Of a stretch of 64,000 nt of DNA, positions 11,560 to 23,559 are shown piece after piece. Source of the DNA: Dreissena polymorpha (Eukaryota; Mollusca; Bivalvia; Myida; Dreissenidae); the NCBI RefSeq assembly GCF_020536995.1, contig NC_068369.1, positions 17,486,921 to 17,550,920 of the forward strand, read 5' to 3'. The notes beneath the pieces were generated by a model that worked only from the letters and a program-made list of their open reading frames with translations, ran no database searches and was not told the origin of the DNA. Positions within the stretch are counted from its first letter, which is position 1, and each line of letters begins with the position of its first letter. The position numbers and the translations under genes are program-made.

Positions 11560-14200
11560 TATTTGTTGTATATGTCTCTTTAACTGTCTGCCAGTTTACA
11601 TCTGCAGCCCAATTGTTTATTACTTTTTGATTGGTCGCTCTTTTTCAAGTACATTCCGAATCTTACTTTTGTCAAGGTTTTTCATATTATGTACATATGT
11701 TAACTGACAGTTTATTGTTCTAATGGTCTTTTACTCATTTACTGGTACATGTACTTCATGCCAATGCTGGTTGTCTGTCGGTTCCAAACCACAGCTCCAT
11801 AGTTGTACTACACGGTACATTATTGCTTTCCCTGTTTATGTGTTACAATTATTAATTTGCTTTTGTTGTCTTGCTTAACTGTTTATGTTTAACCAACAGT
11901 TTAACCCCGCAGGTAACCTTTTACCTATTACCAAGGTCTGTTATTAAGGCAATGTTTGTCTTTTTTATCTCATTGTCTGATAGTTTAAGGATGCAGTTCC
12001 ATTGTTTTACTATATGATTGCTTACTCCTGTATGGGTACATATTTTTACTTTTGTTGTTCTGCTGTACAATCTATGTTTACCTGATAGGTAAAGGGTGCA
12101 GATTGTATTTAAAATTTTACCAATACCCTTTATTCAGGCCAATATGTGTTAAATACTTTTCATATGTTGTTTGATTGTTAAGGGCAGCCCCTACATTGTT
12201 TTACACTGGGTTCATGATATCATACTACTTAACCACTGCATTTTAATATTTTGCTTCGTCAGGTTCTTGTACATTTAAGGTTAACCTTATAGTTTAAAGC
12301 TGCACATTCATTTTCACCTCTAAACAGGTACCTGTACTTAGTCTTAATTCCAAAATCTGTTGTATACATCTGTTTGGTCATCTTGTTGGTTTAAGGCCGC
12401 AGCTCCATTGTATAACATATTATTGTTTACTTTCTTATCGATACAGGTAATTTTTCACCTATAACAAAGGCCTGTAATTAGGGCCATATCTGTTGTATAT
12501 ATCTCCTATGCATGATGGTTTAGGGCCACAGATCCATTGTTTTCCTATATTATTGCCTACTTTTTACCGTTTTTATACGCCCGTATAAAATACGGGACGT
12601 ATTATGTGAAACCCCTTGGCGGCGGGCGGCGGGCGGAAGGCATCACTTTGTCCGGACTCTAATTCAAATTGTATTCATCCGATCTTCACCAAACTTGGTC
12701 AGCAGTTGCATCTAGTTGATATCTAGGCCAAGTTCGAATATGGGTCATGCCGGGTCAAAAACTAGGTCATAGGGTCAATAAGTGCATTTTCAAAGGGGCC
12801 ACTTTGTCCGGACTCTATTTCAAATTGTATTCATCCGATCTTCACCAAACTTGGTCAGCAGTTGCATCTAGTTGATATATAGGCCAAGTTCGAATATGGG
12901 TCATGCCGGGTCAAAAACTAGGTCATAGGGTCAATTAGTGCATTTTCAACGGCGCCACTTTGTCCGGACTCTAATTCAAATTGTATTCATCCGATCTTCA
13001 CCAAACTTGGTCAGAAGTTGTATCTAGACAATATCTAGGTCAAGTTCGAATATGGGTCATGCCGGGTCAAAAACTAGGTCACAGGGTCACTTAGTGTATT
13101 TCAAGCATTTAGCATGGTGTCCGCTCTCTAATTGAAGTAGTTTTCATCCGATCTTCACCAAACTTGGTCAGAAGTTGTATCTAAACAATGTTTAGGTCAA
13201 GTTCAAATATGGGTCATGCCGGGTCAAAAACTAGGTCACAGGGTCACTTAAACCATTTCAAGCATTTAGCATGGTGTCCGCTCTCTAATTGAAGTAGTTA
13301 TCATCCGATCTTCACCAAATTTGGTCAGAAGTTGTGTCTAGACAATATCTACATGTAGGTCAAGTTCAAATATGGGTCATGCAAGGTTAAAAACTAGGTC
13401 ACGAGGTCTATTAGTGCATTTCAATCATTTAGCATGGTGTCCGCTCTCTAATTGAAGTAGTTTTCATCAGATCTTCATCAACTTTGGTCAGAAGTTGTGT
13501 CTAGATGATATGTAGGTCAAGTTCAAATATGGGTCATTATAAAGTTATAAAGTTGTCCAAAGCCTTAAAACGGGCGTATCTTGTGACAGTTTGGCACTCT
13601 TGTTTTTTATTTTTTTTTATTTTTTTTTTTTTTTTTTTTTTTTTTTTCGTTGCTTTGCTTTACACTTTATGTTAACCTGACAGTTTAAGGCTGCAGGTAG
13701 TTTTTCATCTATTTATAAGGCTGCTGTTTAAGGCAAGTATCTGTTGCTTATATCTCCTATGTTGTCTGGCGGTTTAGTGCTCGGATCGGGGATTATACTA
13801 TATTATTGATTGCCTACTCTTTTACCGGTACGTTGTCCTATTTTATCGTGTGTTGCTTTGCCGTACAATTTATGTTTACCTGACAGTTTTAGGCTGCAAG
13901 CAAACGTTTCACCTTTTAACAAGGCTGTTTATTAAAGCCATTATTTGTTGGATATATCCCCTATGTTGTATGACAGTTTAAGGCCGCAGATACATGGTTT
14001 TTTCTTCATGATTGCTTACTCCTTTAAGTGGGCATCTTCTTACTTTACTTTTGTTGTTTTGCTGTAAAAGTTACGTTTCCCTGACAGTTAAAGGCTGCAG
14101 GTAGTCTTTCACCAGTTTTACTAGCGCTTATACTTTATACAAATATTGGTTGTTTTATGTCTGACCGGTTAAGGTCGCAGCTCCAATTATTTACAAATAG
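11560..14200 (+). repeat. Degenerate tandem repeat, period about 195 bp
   Basis: Imperfect units recur with phrases like TTTAAGGCCGCAGCTCCATTG, then a tract near ATTGCTTACTCCTTTACC, TTTGTTGTTTTGCTGTACAAT, TTTCACCTATTA and ATATCTCCTATGTTGTCTG. Anchor phrases fall near 11563, 11770, 11957, 12155, 12367, 12497, 13750, 13946 and 14140. A second HINE (12574-13602) and a poly-T run (about 13600-13647) interrupt the array. No coding capacity. Confidence 0.65.
12574..13602 (+). mobile_element. Second Helentron-like non-autonomous element with about 155-bp core repeats
   Basis: It starts TATACGCCCGTATAAAATAC and closes with the inverted subterminal copy ACGGGCGTAT (about 13571-13580). A short imperfect hairpin (GTGAC...GGCAC) then leads to CTCTTGT. 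Inside are a GGCGGGC-rich tract and six core repeats of about 155-160 bp, each with CATCCGATCTTCACC and AACTAGGTCA. The first three units share TTTGTCCGGACTCT, the last three GTGTCCGCTCTCT. The layout matches the element at 9721-10788, but the sequence is unrelated. No protein is encoded. Confidence 0.65.
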
Positions 14201-14764
14201 GTCTAAGTCAATTTTGTTGACAATTAGGTTAAGCAGTTCTTATTAACACTGCTTTTTTCTGGCAGTGTTTTTCTTATGGAGCATACACATATAATTAAGT
14301 TATGCTTATTCTAGTGCTCGTTGAACACCAATCCTATTGTTTTTCAATTAATTTACTTCACTATGTTTTATAATTTGTTATTAATTAGCAGATGGATGAT
14401 TTAAGCCTAGGGGCTCTTAACAAATCAAAGCTTATAATGCTTATTTGTCCTTAATTTTCACATTACCTGACCTTAATCGTAAGGCTACATTTATATTCAT
14501 TCAGGGGCAACTACCCCCTTTTGGAATTGCGGTCCTCTCCCGTACTTCATGGGCGGCGGGGTTCCCGTTCCGGTCCCCTTTGTGGCGTGTTTTTACCACC
14601 CATTATGCCTTTCTGGAAAGAATCTGTTCTATTTTTATCTTTTTTATGGCATTTTATAATAAATGCCCGTTTTCAATCAACAATATTGTGTTTGTTCTTT
14701 CCTTCAAGTCATACGAGTTCGTCCGGTCTATGACCTTTTCATTACCACCGAGGACAATACATAA

Positions 14765-14980
14765 ATAATATTTTATGCACACATAAAAGATTTTATGTCA
14801 TTGTACGATTTCTTAATTGTTGAACATTATATTGGTTCAAGCCTTATATTTAATTACTTGTGTATAACCTCAGTGTGGGGTCACATGGGCTCTTTTGACC
14901 AATCAAATTCAGTGTTGGCCATTGTGGCCCTTTGTATCCTTTTAGACTAACGAGGAATCCAATGTGGTCGAAATTAACAA
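14765..14980 (+). repeat. Right copy of the identical 216-bp direct repeat
   Basis: Partner of 6269-6484, same strand, no difference seen. The sequence beyond it (CCCACCTCCACCCC) is unrelated to what follows the left copy, so only this block is duplicated. Confidence 0.9.
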
Positions 14981-15409
14981 CCCACCTCCACCCCTTCTCC
15001 GCCATAAGGTTTTGACTCCCGTACTATGTATGTTTTTACCTGTGTGTAAAACACATTTACACTCGCTTCTAACCACGGCAATCCGGGGTGAATATCCGCT
15101 CCCGATTCATGTGAGCTTGGTAGTCACCATATCGAACGGGTCTGGATTTCTCCGAGCACTGCAGCCTCGCCACATATCACAATACTACACCCAAATCGAC
15201 AATCATCAATAAAAAATGTCACAGCTGGGAAATTCGGCTTTTTCAAAGTCGACTAACTTACGAGAGTATAGATAGTTATTTAGTAGAAGGGCTGGGACAC
15301 ACTCCGAGTCCACACATAAAATGCCTCAGGTGCGGAAGGGACTTTATACACTTCGAAACTTACATATTGTGTGATAACCTGCTTCCTAACCAGTGAGTTG
15401 CAGTTGATG

Positions 15410-15660
15410 GGGGAGGGAGGGAGGGAGGGAGGGAGGGAGGGAGTGGAGGGGATGTAATAGAGCGATAGAGAGCTCGAGGAGCGAGAGGATCGCTCTACTC
15501 TATATCGCGATATCTAGATTTATCTATCATCGCATCTAGCTGGTCATTTCTTTCTAGCGATCTACTCTCTCTCTATCTCTCTTCGCCTGCTCTTCTGCTC
15601 TCAGCGCTCTCTCTCGCCTCTATCTCTTCTCGTATCGCTCTCTAACCCTCTCTATTTGGG
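15410..15660. repeat. (GGGA)n microsatellite and scrambled low-complexity tract
   Basis: A clean GGGAGGGA run (about 15410-15442) passes into some 220 bp of irregular GAGCGA, CTCTAT and TCGCGATAT words. It looks like a degenerate GA/CT satellite or a poorly resolved long-read consensus. No gene is seen. Confidence 0.6.
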
Positions 15661-15937
15661 CCGACCACTCACTCGTTTTTTAATGACTTGTTGGTGCAGA
15701 GGAAGGATAGATACCACGCATGACTGTAGCCTCTTTCTATAATAGTTTCAATGGAGGGACGCAATATAAGGATATTGTGTTATATGTTCGCCGAAAATAT
15801 GACATACTGAGTGTATTCGAAAATGTAATGTGAGGTCGTATTATGAAGTCCACATAAACCATAAGTGGATGCAATAATATCGCTTTTGATAAGATGTTCA
15901 TTTAAAGGCTGCGCTTTGTTCATAGACGCGTGTTTAA

Positions 15938-16045
15938 CTCTTTCAGCGCTGGAACCGAATTTTGAAGGCCTTTGGAAACCGTTTGGATCCAGATGAGACG
16001 CCACGGAACGTGGCGTCTCATCAGGATCCAAACTGTTTGCTATTC
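15938..16045 (-). mobile_element. TTAA-flanked hairpin MITE, subfamily B, truncated copy
   Basis: TTAA at 15934-15937 is followed by CTCTTTCAGCGCTGG. A perfect-arm hairpin comes next, built on GGATCC and GAGACGCCACG...CGTGGCGTCTC. It matches the complete copy at 55755-55960 in the opposite orientation. Similarity ends near 16045, so the other end is missing. Confidence 0.7.
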
Positions 16046-16587
16046 TGCTAACATTTGTGTTCGTCTCTGGCGGTATGAATTTGAAATCGGTTGGTTGATC
16101 GATGTTAATTAGCCTTTTGAAAGAATGGATCGATTCAGAGTTTTTGACGTCATCTGAAAGATAATTTCATTCAAATACAGTCGATGATAAAAACGAATTT
16201 AAATTAAGAGACGATCACGTGAATTGTTCGGAGATTTGACGTATTTCTTTATGAGTAATTGCTAAAAACATAAGACTCAACGCGTGCAGCCCGATGTTCT
16301 CCGCGTGGCTTCGGTTTGGATTATTTTAAGTTCATCTTTGTCAAATGCGCATAATTATTAAAAAAAAATAGTCTGAGTACTCAATGATTAGTCTTATAAA
16401 CGACAAATTTGTTTTCTCTAAGTTTTTCAATCAAAAATTATTTTTTATCGACGCATTATATGAACTCGTTCCCATGCCTTTCCGTTATGAAAGATCTACG
16501 CGCATGCCACGTAGAGTTATTGGAAATAGAAACACCTCAATGTTTATGGACCTTACAAATGAGTACATTTGCGTTCTGCATAGTTAG

Positions 16588-17412
16588 TAAGGGTGTCACG
16601 GTACTCCGTGGGACGGTATATCGTAATAGTCTCCCCTCGGTACGGTTCACGATACGCCTCCGAGTCCGTACGGTACGGTACGTCATTTTCCATGACGCAT
16701 TTCAAGGGAAGTAACTGTAAAATGCCCCAAAAATGGCGGAAGTTTAATTGAAATCATCTCCAGCGAGCTTCTAATAATAAATATGAAAGCATTTTGTGTT
16801 ATCAGTAAGAAAGTGGTAGGTGTTTATTTCGTATAAACATTTGCTTTATATCAAGACTTTAGTCGCTACGAATTTCCTAAGCAGGAGCTGTAATTTTGTG
16901 ATTCCGCTGAGAATTTCGCAAATTCTTTGAAACCATTTAAATTAAATTTCAACCACTCAAAAATGTGCTGTGTCGCCTACGTCACGAAACAAGGTGCAAT
17001 ATATGACTGGTTCTAAGAATTGCGCTTGGAGTTTTGTTACCGCACAAGCAAAGATTGGCACAAACCAGTTTGACTAGTTAGTAAACACGTTTAATTGATA
17101 CCTTAAATAATCTATCGCAGTAAAAGAAACTTAAAGCAGTCCGTAAGTTTCAAACATATTCATAATTTCGTCTTCATATTTAATCAAAGTTTTAGATTTG
17201 TAAATAATAATAACTAATTGTCAATTAGTGTACTTTCATAACATAATATGGTATTTTGTATATTGTATGACGCATATGTAGAGGTCTTAATGGTTTTAAA
17301 TGGTTTGTATGTTGTTTCCATCTGACGATACGTATCGCGATACGTATTGTATCGTACACACTGTACCGCGATACGTATCGTATCGTAAGGTGAGCGTACC
17401 GTGACACCCTTA
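16588..17412. mobile_element. hAT-type MITE with 8-bp target duplication
   Basis: Terminal inverted repeats TAAGGGTGTCACGGTAC (16588 onward) and the reverse complement ending at 17412. They are flanked by ATAGTTAG (16580-16587) and ATAGTAAG (17413-17420), an 8-bp target duplication with one mismatch, as hAT elements make. The subterminal parts are rich in self-complementary CGATACG / GTATCG words. No transposase is encoded. Confidence 0.8.
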
Positions 17413-17568
17413 ATAGTAAGTGGTGGATGAGATGGTTTATTAATTTTGATTGATATAAGCATTGTTTCGGGTTAAAGCATATCCACCATCAGCCCATCTG
17501 GGATCTTTTATCAACGTCTTATTTCAATACGGCTTCAGTTTCATTAGGCGAATTCACGACCATTAAAA

Positions 17569-20535
17569 CAGTGCCCCAGATAATTATTTGGGTAATAGGG
17601 TTTTCACCCATCGATTTTGAAAAATAGGGTTAATTCGTTTTTGAAATATGGTGAAATGAGTTATAAAAATGCATACCTTACAATCATTGCTGCTTTACTT
17701 TTGTTGAAGCTGCACACTAATGTTGATTGAATAAAACTGTAAACTATCATAATTAACTTTAATAACCTGATGTTTCATAATATCTTTAATCCTTAAAACT
17801 GTCAAAAATATAAACTTTAAACTTAACAAAAATGATTTTAACTGACATCTTTGTATTACAAACTGTCAAACATATAAACGTGTTCTAGAAATTGTTCACT
17901 CAAGGCACCCTTAGGAAGAACTTCCAGTAGTTGTGGCCGCTCTTTTACGTGGCTTGTATGGTTGTACAAGCCTCCTCTTTCGACTGTTTTTGGAGCTAAG
18001 CCACACCTTACACGCCGGAACTGGATCATAGTCTCAAACAGATGGTCCATTTAGAACAATGTTCAGTAGAAAATCCAATATCTCTTTGTTTAGTGAACTT
18101 CTAAATTTGTTTTTAATTCTATTTTGGAAACTAAATGTTCTTTCACATTCGACACTAGTTACCATGAGACAGAGGGCAACCTTCGACAAAACTGCAATAT
18201 TGGGGTAGATGTTCTGATAAAGCAATATCATCCTCTTATATATTTCACTGACTGTGAGCTTGGAAAATGATCCCATTACCATAGCACAAAACACAGGACA
18301 TTCTTTCATCAGTGCTTCCTTGTTTATTTATGGAGAAATCACAGTTTCTGTTTCATGAACACCCTCAAGCAGGTCACCATGTACTAATTGAGCTGTCTTT
18401 TCAGTTCCATAGATATTGGCCAAGAATTTCACTGCTTCCAGACTCTCAGAGTCAGAAGAAAACTGCATGGTAATGGGTTCAATCAGATGTGCCATATTTT
18501 CCAGAATTTTGCTGCTTTCCTTTGAAAACCTACGTTTAATGTTCTTTGAAATGTTAGATATATATTCGAGTTTTAGATTATCTAATTGTATGTTAATATG
18601 TTTCCATAGTTTTTCAGATCTTCCCCCTTGAATGATGCATTGTCCTCTGATATTTCAATATTCTGCCTCATCTAAGCCAATCGTTCCCCGTCACATGTTT
18701 TCGAAGCTTCTAAATGTCCAAGTGTGCTGTCAACAACAGGTTGTATTTCACTGAACAACAAGTCTTTTTTTTGGAGGTGCACTCCCAGGGAAGCTAACTC
18801 ACTGTGAATATCTAGCATGAAAGCTATTAGAAGAGCCACTTTGTAGTAAAAAAAAGTAGCATTCTTATCATCTGCAAACTTGGAAAGCGTTACCAAGACT
18901 TAGCCATAAAATATATACACTGTGTGTACTGCGTTCTTCAAGCCAAGCCAGCGAATTGAATATGGCTCCTTAATGGCAAACTCAGGTTCATCAAGAAGTT
19001 GCTGTATTTGTTTCAGTGTAGACGTTCGAGAGGAAGAAGCTTTTATGAAATGGTAAAGAGCACTAAACGTGTCCCTAAATTTGAGCAGAACTTCATTCTC
19101 TTTAATGGAATCTGTAAGGGCAAGGTTAAGTCTGTGCGCAAAGCAAATGCGTCTGAATAGCAAAGGGTGCATATTTAGACTGTATTTGTACTCCAACACC
19201 AGTTTTTCGCCCCACCATGACACTTGCTCCATCAGTCGCCAATGAAACGCAGCGTGACATATCTACTCCCGACTCCATTAGATAACTGTAAGTGGTGCTA
19301 AAAATGGAATGTGCAATGCCATCAAGGATGCTTACGTTACCTATGGTTTTAGTGATTGGATCTCCGTCCTTGACATAGCGAATGCATATAGCTTAGTGTT
19401 TTTCTACTGCAATGTCAGTGCTCTCATCTAACATAAGAGAAAAGGACACAGAGTTGTTAATTTCAGTCACAATTGATTTCTTCAACACAGTTGAGATGCA
19501 CTGCTTAATGTCATTTATGGTGGTCCAACTCAAATTCTGGTATTTAATGTCAACCTCGTTTAAAGTTTGCAGTTCTAACATATCATTTACTCTTTCTGAT
19601 GGTTTTTCATTTTTAGAAAGGCTATAAATAGTTCTCAATAAAAACACATCTTGCTCACTGACATTTCCATCATAGGTTTCAGTTTCGATACACTCAGTCT
19701 CAATGCTAATATCAAAATTCCTACTCAAAACAGTTTTGCAGCACTTACATGGTCTTTGGATTCATTGTGTCTTTCAACTGACGATCGCTGTATGTTAGGG
19801 GTTCGTTCTGCTGACCATACGTTTTTTAAATTAAACTGGGTACAGTATGCACATTTCAGTCTGTTTACTTCCCCATCTATTTCAACAATTGTTAACCAAG
19901 GAAATGCATTTTTCCATTTTTGACAAGTGTTTTCAGTCACGGACTTTCCATCATGTTTTTTCGATGTCAAGTCAACTGCTGCATTAACAGTTTCTAATAA
20001 CATTGATACCACGAACGATCCTGCACTTATTGTCCCTTGCTTTTTTTCGAAAAAAGTTTGCAATAGACTGACATTTTTGCGAAACAATCGCGAACGTCGT
20101 GCGACCCCGCTTAGACATTTTATGTCGCAATCGTAATAGAAACTGAAAGTACAGACGCGTTACAAATACACGCACAATAAGCGTCGGATTAAGTCGCATG
20201 TATGTCGTCGTTAATATTTTGGTCAGACGCTTTATTCAAAAATGAAATCTAGTTCGCAGAGCGTTTGAATAACTTTGACTGTTCTTCTGCTCCGTCATCA
20301 AGGCGCTTCCTAATGAAAGCGTCGCCGCGTTACGATAAGAATTTCAAAGACATATTACCGCAAATGAGCAAAGCATTTTCGATCGAAGTTATTATATCGT
20401 ATGCATCAAATTTGACTAATTTGCGTAAAAGTTATATTGGTTGCGTATTCGATACGCATGATATTGTATTTGTTTGCGTTTTTAAACATTTTAATAGGGT
20501 GAAAGACACAGATACGCAGTTTATCTGGGGCACTG
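17569..20535 (-). mobile_element. hAT DNA transposon, 2967 bp, decayed
   Basis: Perfect 15-bp terminal inverted repeats CAGTGCCCCAGATAA at 17569-17583 and 20521-20535. The flanks share TTAAAA directly outside both ends (17563-17568 and 20536-20541), a 6-bp target duplication where 8 bp is usual for hAT. The minus strand carries a transposase-derived region at about 18034-20136. The intact ends but broken gene suggest an element no longer able to move itself. Confidence 0.9.
18034..20136 (-). pseudogene. hAT transposase pseudogene (ZNF862-like group)
   Basis: Fragments in shifting frames follow the order of a hAT transposase. Near 19800-19950 is an N-terminal zinc-finger-like part (WKNAFPWL, then RLKCAYCTQFN). 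Near 19400-19450 is the first catalytic block (SLMLDESTDIAVEKH), followed past one stop by LATDGASVMVGRKTGV near 19230 and CFAHRLNLALTDSI near 19130. Near 18100-18180 is the C-terminal dimerisation block SVECERTFSFQNRIKNKFRS. Frame changes lie near 19730 and 19190, with in-frame stops near 19394 and around 18900. A functional enzyme would cut and paste the element in the nucleus; this one cannot. The similarity to ZNF862/ZBED-type proteins is from memory of those families. Confidence 0.85.
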
Positions 20536-20954
20536 TTAAAAGGCTTGTATCGTAAGCAAACAAAGGTGTTTGTGTGCCAGCGATAGTCTCATTTATATAC
20601 GCTAGAAATATGAGTGGTCCTAAATTAAGGTATTGCTTAACGACGGCGAGAATTTCAATATGGTCTGATCAGGCTCCGAATACGATCTGCAAAACTTATT
20701 CTAAATATATGTAAGCTAACTGACAGAAGAATCAACGAATCCAGATTCATTGGGGTCAACAAAATAAGAATATGCACAAATAAAATAAAAAAGTGTTTAT
20801 GTTATATCCTGCCAATGAACGTCTGACTATTTATTTATTTAGCAGTGATATTGGTCGATAACAAGACGCTAAGAATGGATTGCCCTTTTTAAGATTAGAC
20901 ACCTATTTGCAATTTTCCAACAAGAAGACATCTTGCAAGTATTTAAACAAGCGT
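20536..20954. other. Non-coding spacer between hAT element and LINE remnant
   Basis: AT-rich sequence, no recognisable gene or repeat. Confidence 0.4.
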
Positions 20955-21670
20955 TTAATACGAATATAAGCCTAATTTATGCATTTTCTGTTTTAAGAGT
21001 CGATTGTCTATTTCTTCAGGACCGGCCGCTTTTCCTTCCTTATTATATTTAATTGATTCAATGAGCTCTTCTTGTGTTATACGAATTGACTGAAGAGTGT
21101 TACCGTTTGTACTGTACATAAGTGGAAGATCATCGTTGTTTTCATCAACTGAACAGGGACTTGCAAGGTACTGGTTTAGCATATTAGCTTTACTTGTGTC
21201 ATCCACTACAAGAATATAGGTATGATCATCGTTACGAGGTGGATTTGTATAATTTGAGATAGCATGAATTCATGTTAGAAGTGTCGTTCACCTGTCTTGT
21301 GCGCAAAGATGGGATGACTTGAGTTTCTGTGCAATATTGTTAAAATATCCTGTTTCCGAATTACGTTAAAGTAATACAGCCTTATCCCTTACCTTCTACT
21401 AGTGCATATCACTTTTGAATTGTTTGGCTTCGGTATAGGCGTTTCCGTTGTCGATTGTTTCTTGTTGTAATTGTTTATTCATGGAAGCTGACGGAAGGAT
21501 ACACAAATTTTCGTTCGGAATAAATTTGTTCCAGAAAGCCGTACCGTATTGCGATTGCTTACAAAGATGAAGTCAATTATGCAAGACATTAGTTCAGTAT
21601 AATATGTTGGTTTATAAATTAGGAGCGTTAGGTCCTGTAAGTGACATAAGTAATTATTAGTTCGTGCCAA
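20955..21670 (-). mobile_element. LINE remnant: endonuclease tail and reverse-transcriptase leader fragments
   Basis: Two minus-strand fragments in the order of a LINE ORF2. At 21479-21670, LIYKPTYYTE and IIDFIFVSNRNTVRLSG resemble the end of an apurinic endonuclease domain. At 20955-21206, KANMLNQYLASPCSVDENND, IRITQEELIESIKYNKEGKA and GPEEIDNRLLK resemble the region just before the RT fingers. The piece between them and the whole catalytic RT are missing, so this is a short decayed copy. Confidence 0.75.
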
Positions 21671-21699
21671 CGATTCACTTAGGACATTAATGCTAAATC

Positions 21700-23430
21700 A
21701 ACTAGCATAATCATATCATTTGTTCGCGTTTCTCTCGCTAGCGGTATATTATCTTCTATATAATGCATTTATGATCTATCCGCGCTAGGCGTTCTATAAA
21801 GCACGCAAACAAGCATAGATTTATTTTTCAAGGGAAACACTTCAATCCACATACATTCTACATTAAGTTATTCAATATAATGCCATAAAACAATACTTTC
21901 ATTTATCTATAAGGAAACGCCATCGTTTGAATTGAATGTATGTACAGTATGTACAGGTTTAAAATGGGAATAAACAATGGATTTCTTCATTATGTTTATG
22001 TTTTTAAATGTCATTAAATGTTTAATTTTGCAACAACATACTATGAGGAATTGTCTAAAACAAGTATAAAAACAAAATACCGCTTTGATAAAAATAATTT
22101 TCCTCCCGCCGTTTTCAAACCCCGGACATGTCGAGTAAAACGCGTACACCAAAGAGGTATTTGTTATTTTGTGATAAAAAGAAAATGTTTCGAAATTTTG
22201 ATCGTAGTTTTACGCACGTACCCGAACACCGTTCTGGGCAACGGAAATGTACGAAGTTAGTCGATATGACTCGAAGTTCAGCAGAGGTATACAATATTTA
22301 CGTTAATTGGATCAATCCAACTTTGGCAATACCTGCTATGATGCGTCACGCATTGATTTGGATGTTAACGGACAGATGTTTATACAAAAGAAAACAAGCA
22401 CAAAGAACAACTCATCAAATATGTGTCACTTGAAACATACTTGACAAACATAATTAAAATACATAGACACCCATTCATTAGAAGTATGCTTGCAAGACAC
22501 ACAGTTCAGGTTGCCGTGATATAATAAGCAGACTGAAGGTAAGTCCGTGTCATAATGAACAATGTGTCATTGTCCGCCAGTTGTCAGGATCGTGTTTCCC
22601 GCATGACTTATGGTCACGATGTATGGCGCATTTGTAATCAATGTTGGAACACGGGTAGGCGTTACTGGGTGATTATATATGGTAAAGTTTTAGATGGATA
22701 TCTTCTTTAGCAATGCTTTATTATTCAATTTTTCAATTTAGTTACTGTCCTGTATGTCCGGCAGACATATAAGGGAATAGGTAAACATGGCTAGAGTTTC
22801 ATAAATTTATCTTTATATATTGCCTTTTGGAGATATGGTATAATAAGGATGTTTCGTTTTCATTACCTCTTTCGTTATATTTGTACATTTTTCATTTACT
22901 AGTGTGAATATACCAAAAGTGCATATAAACACATAATTGTTTTCAACGATTTCTTAATATAATACTCTTCTTATAATTTAAAGTATTGTATTATAGTATA
23001 GATTATTATCCATGAATAACTAAAATTGTATACGATACGTGAATGATAAACACGATTTCATGAGTGTTAATATATTATGTCTTCTATATATTATGTTATC
23101 TAAAGGCAATATAATAGAACAACATCCGTCCAACATAGGTTACATATTATGTTATCTAAACCCATTATAATCCAAAAACATCCGACCAGCATATGTTAAA
23201 AACAGCAGCTTCAATATATGGTGTCAACGGGCCGTTTGAAGTGGATAAACACACTGTTTTTTAATCAACCTAACGTTTGGAACACGAAACTTTGCACAAC
23301 TTCATAATATCTTAAAATCTACCGAGCAAACGTTTCATTACCACAGCTATAATAAACACGTTTTCATTATCATATAACCGTATTGAAAGTGTTGTGTTAT
23401 CAACCACGTTTGAATTAAACAAAACAAAAA
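21700..23430. other. 3' flank of receptor gene 2; one unexplained short frame
   Basis: Mostly AT-rich and non-coding. A plus-strand open frame of 101 codons at 22128-22433 (begins MSSKTRTPKRYLLFCDKKK) has no domain I recognise and no splice or promoter support. Around 22555-22615 the phrase GTGTTTCCCG with its surroundings resembles 33222-33275, downstream of gene 3, which suggests the paralogy reaches past the 3' ends. A 60-bp imperfect tandem duplication sits at about 23085-23200. Confidence 0.4.
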
Positions 23431-23450
23431 CATATACCAGTCAAATGTCA

Positions 23451-23456
23451 TTTATT
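23451..23456 (-). terminator. Poly(A) signal of receptor gene 2
   Basis: TTTATT on the plus strand reads AATAAA on the minus strand, about 105 bases past the gene 2 stop codon at 23560-23562. The transcript end is expected roughly 15-25 bases further, near 23430. Confidence 0.6.
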
Positions 23457-23559
23457 AATACTTAAAATACAAAATATGTATGCAATACTCATACAAAACA
23501 ACATTTATTCGATAAATTAAGTTGCTCTGCTCCCTTATCATCCGTAAATGTTGGTCTTC

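Noticed and set aside
6269-14980. Ordinary LTR element
   Set aside because: Direct repeats are identical, but there are no TG/CA ends, no target duplication and no recognisable primer-binding site or retroelement protein.
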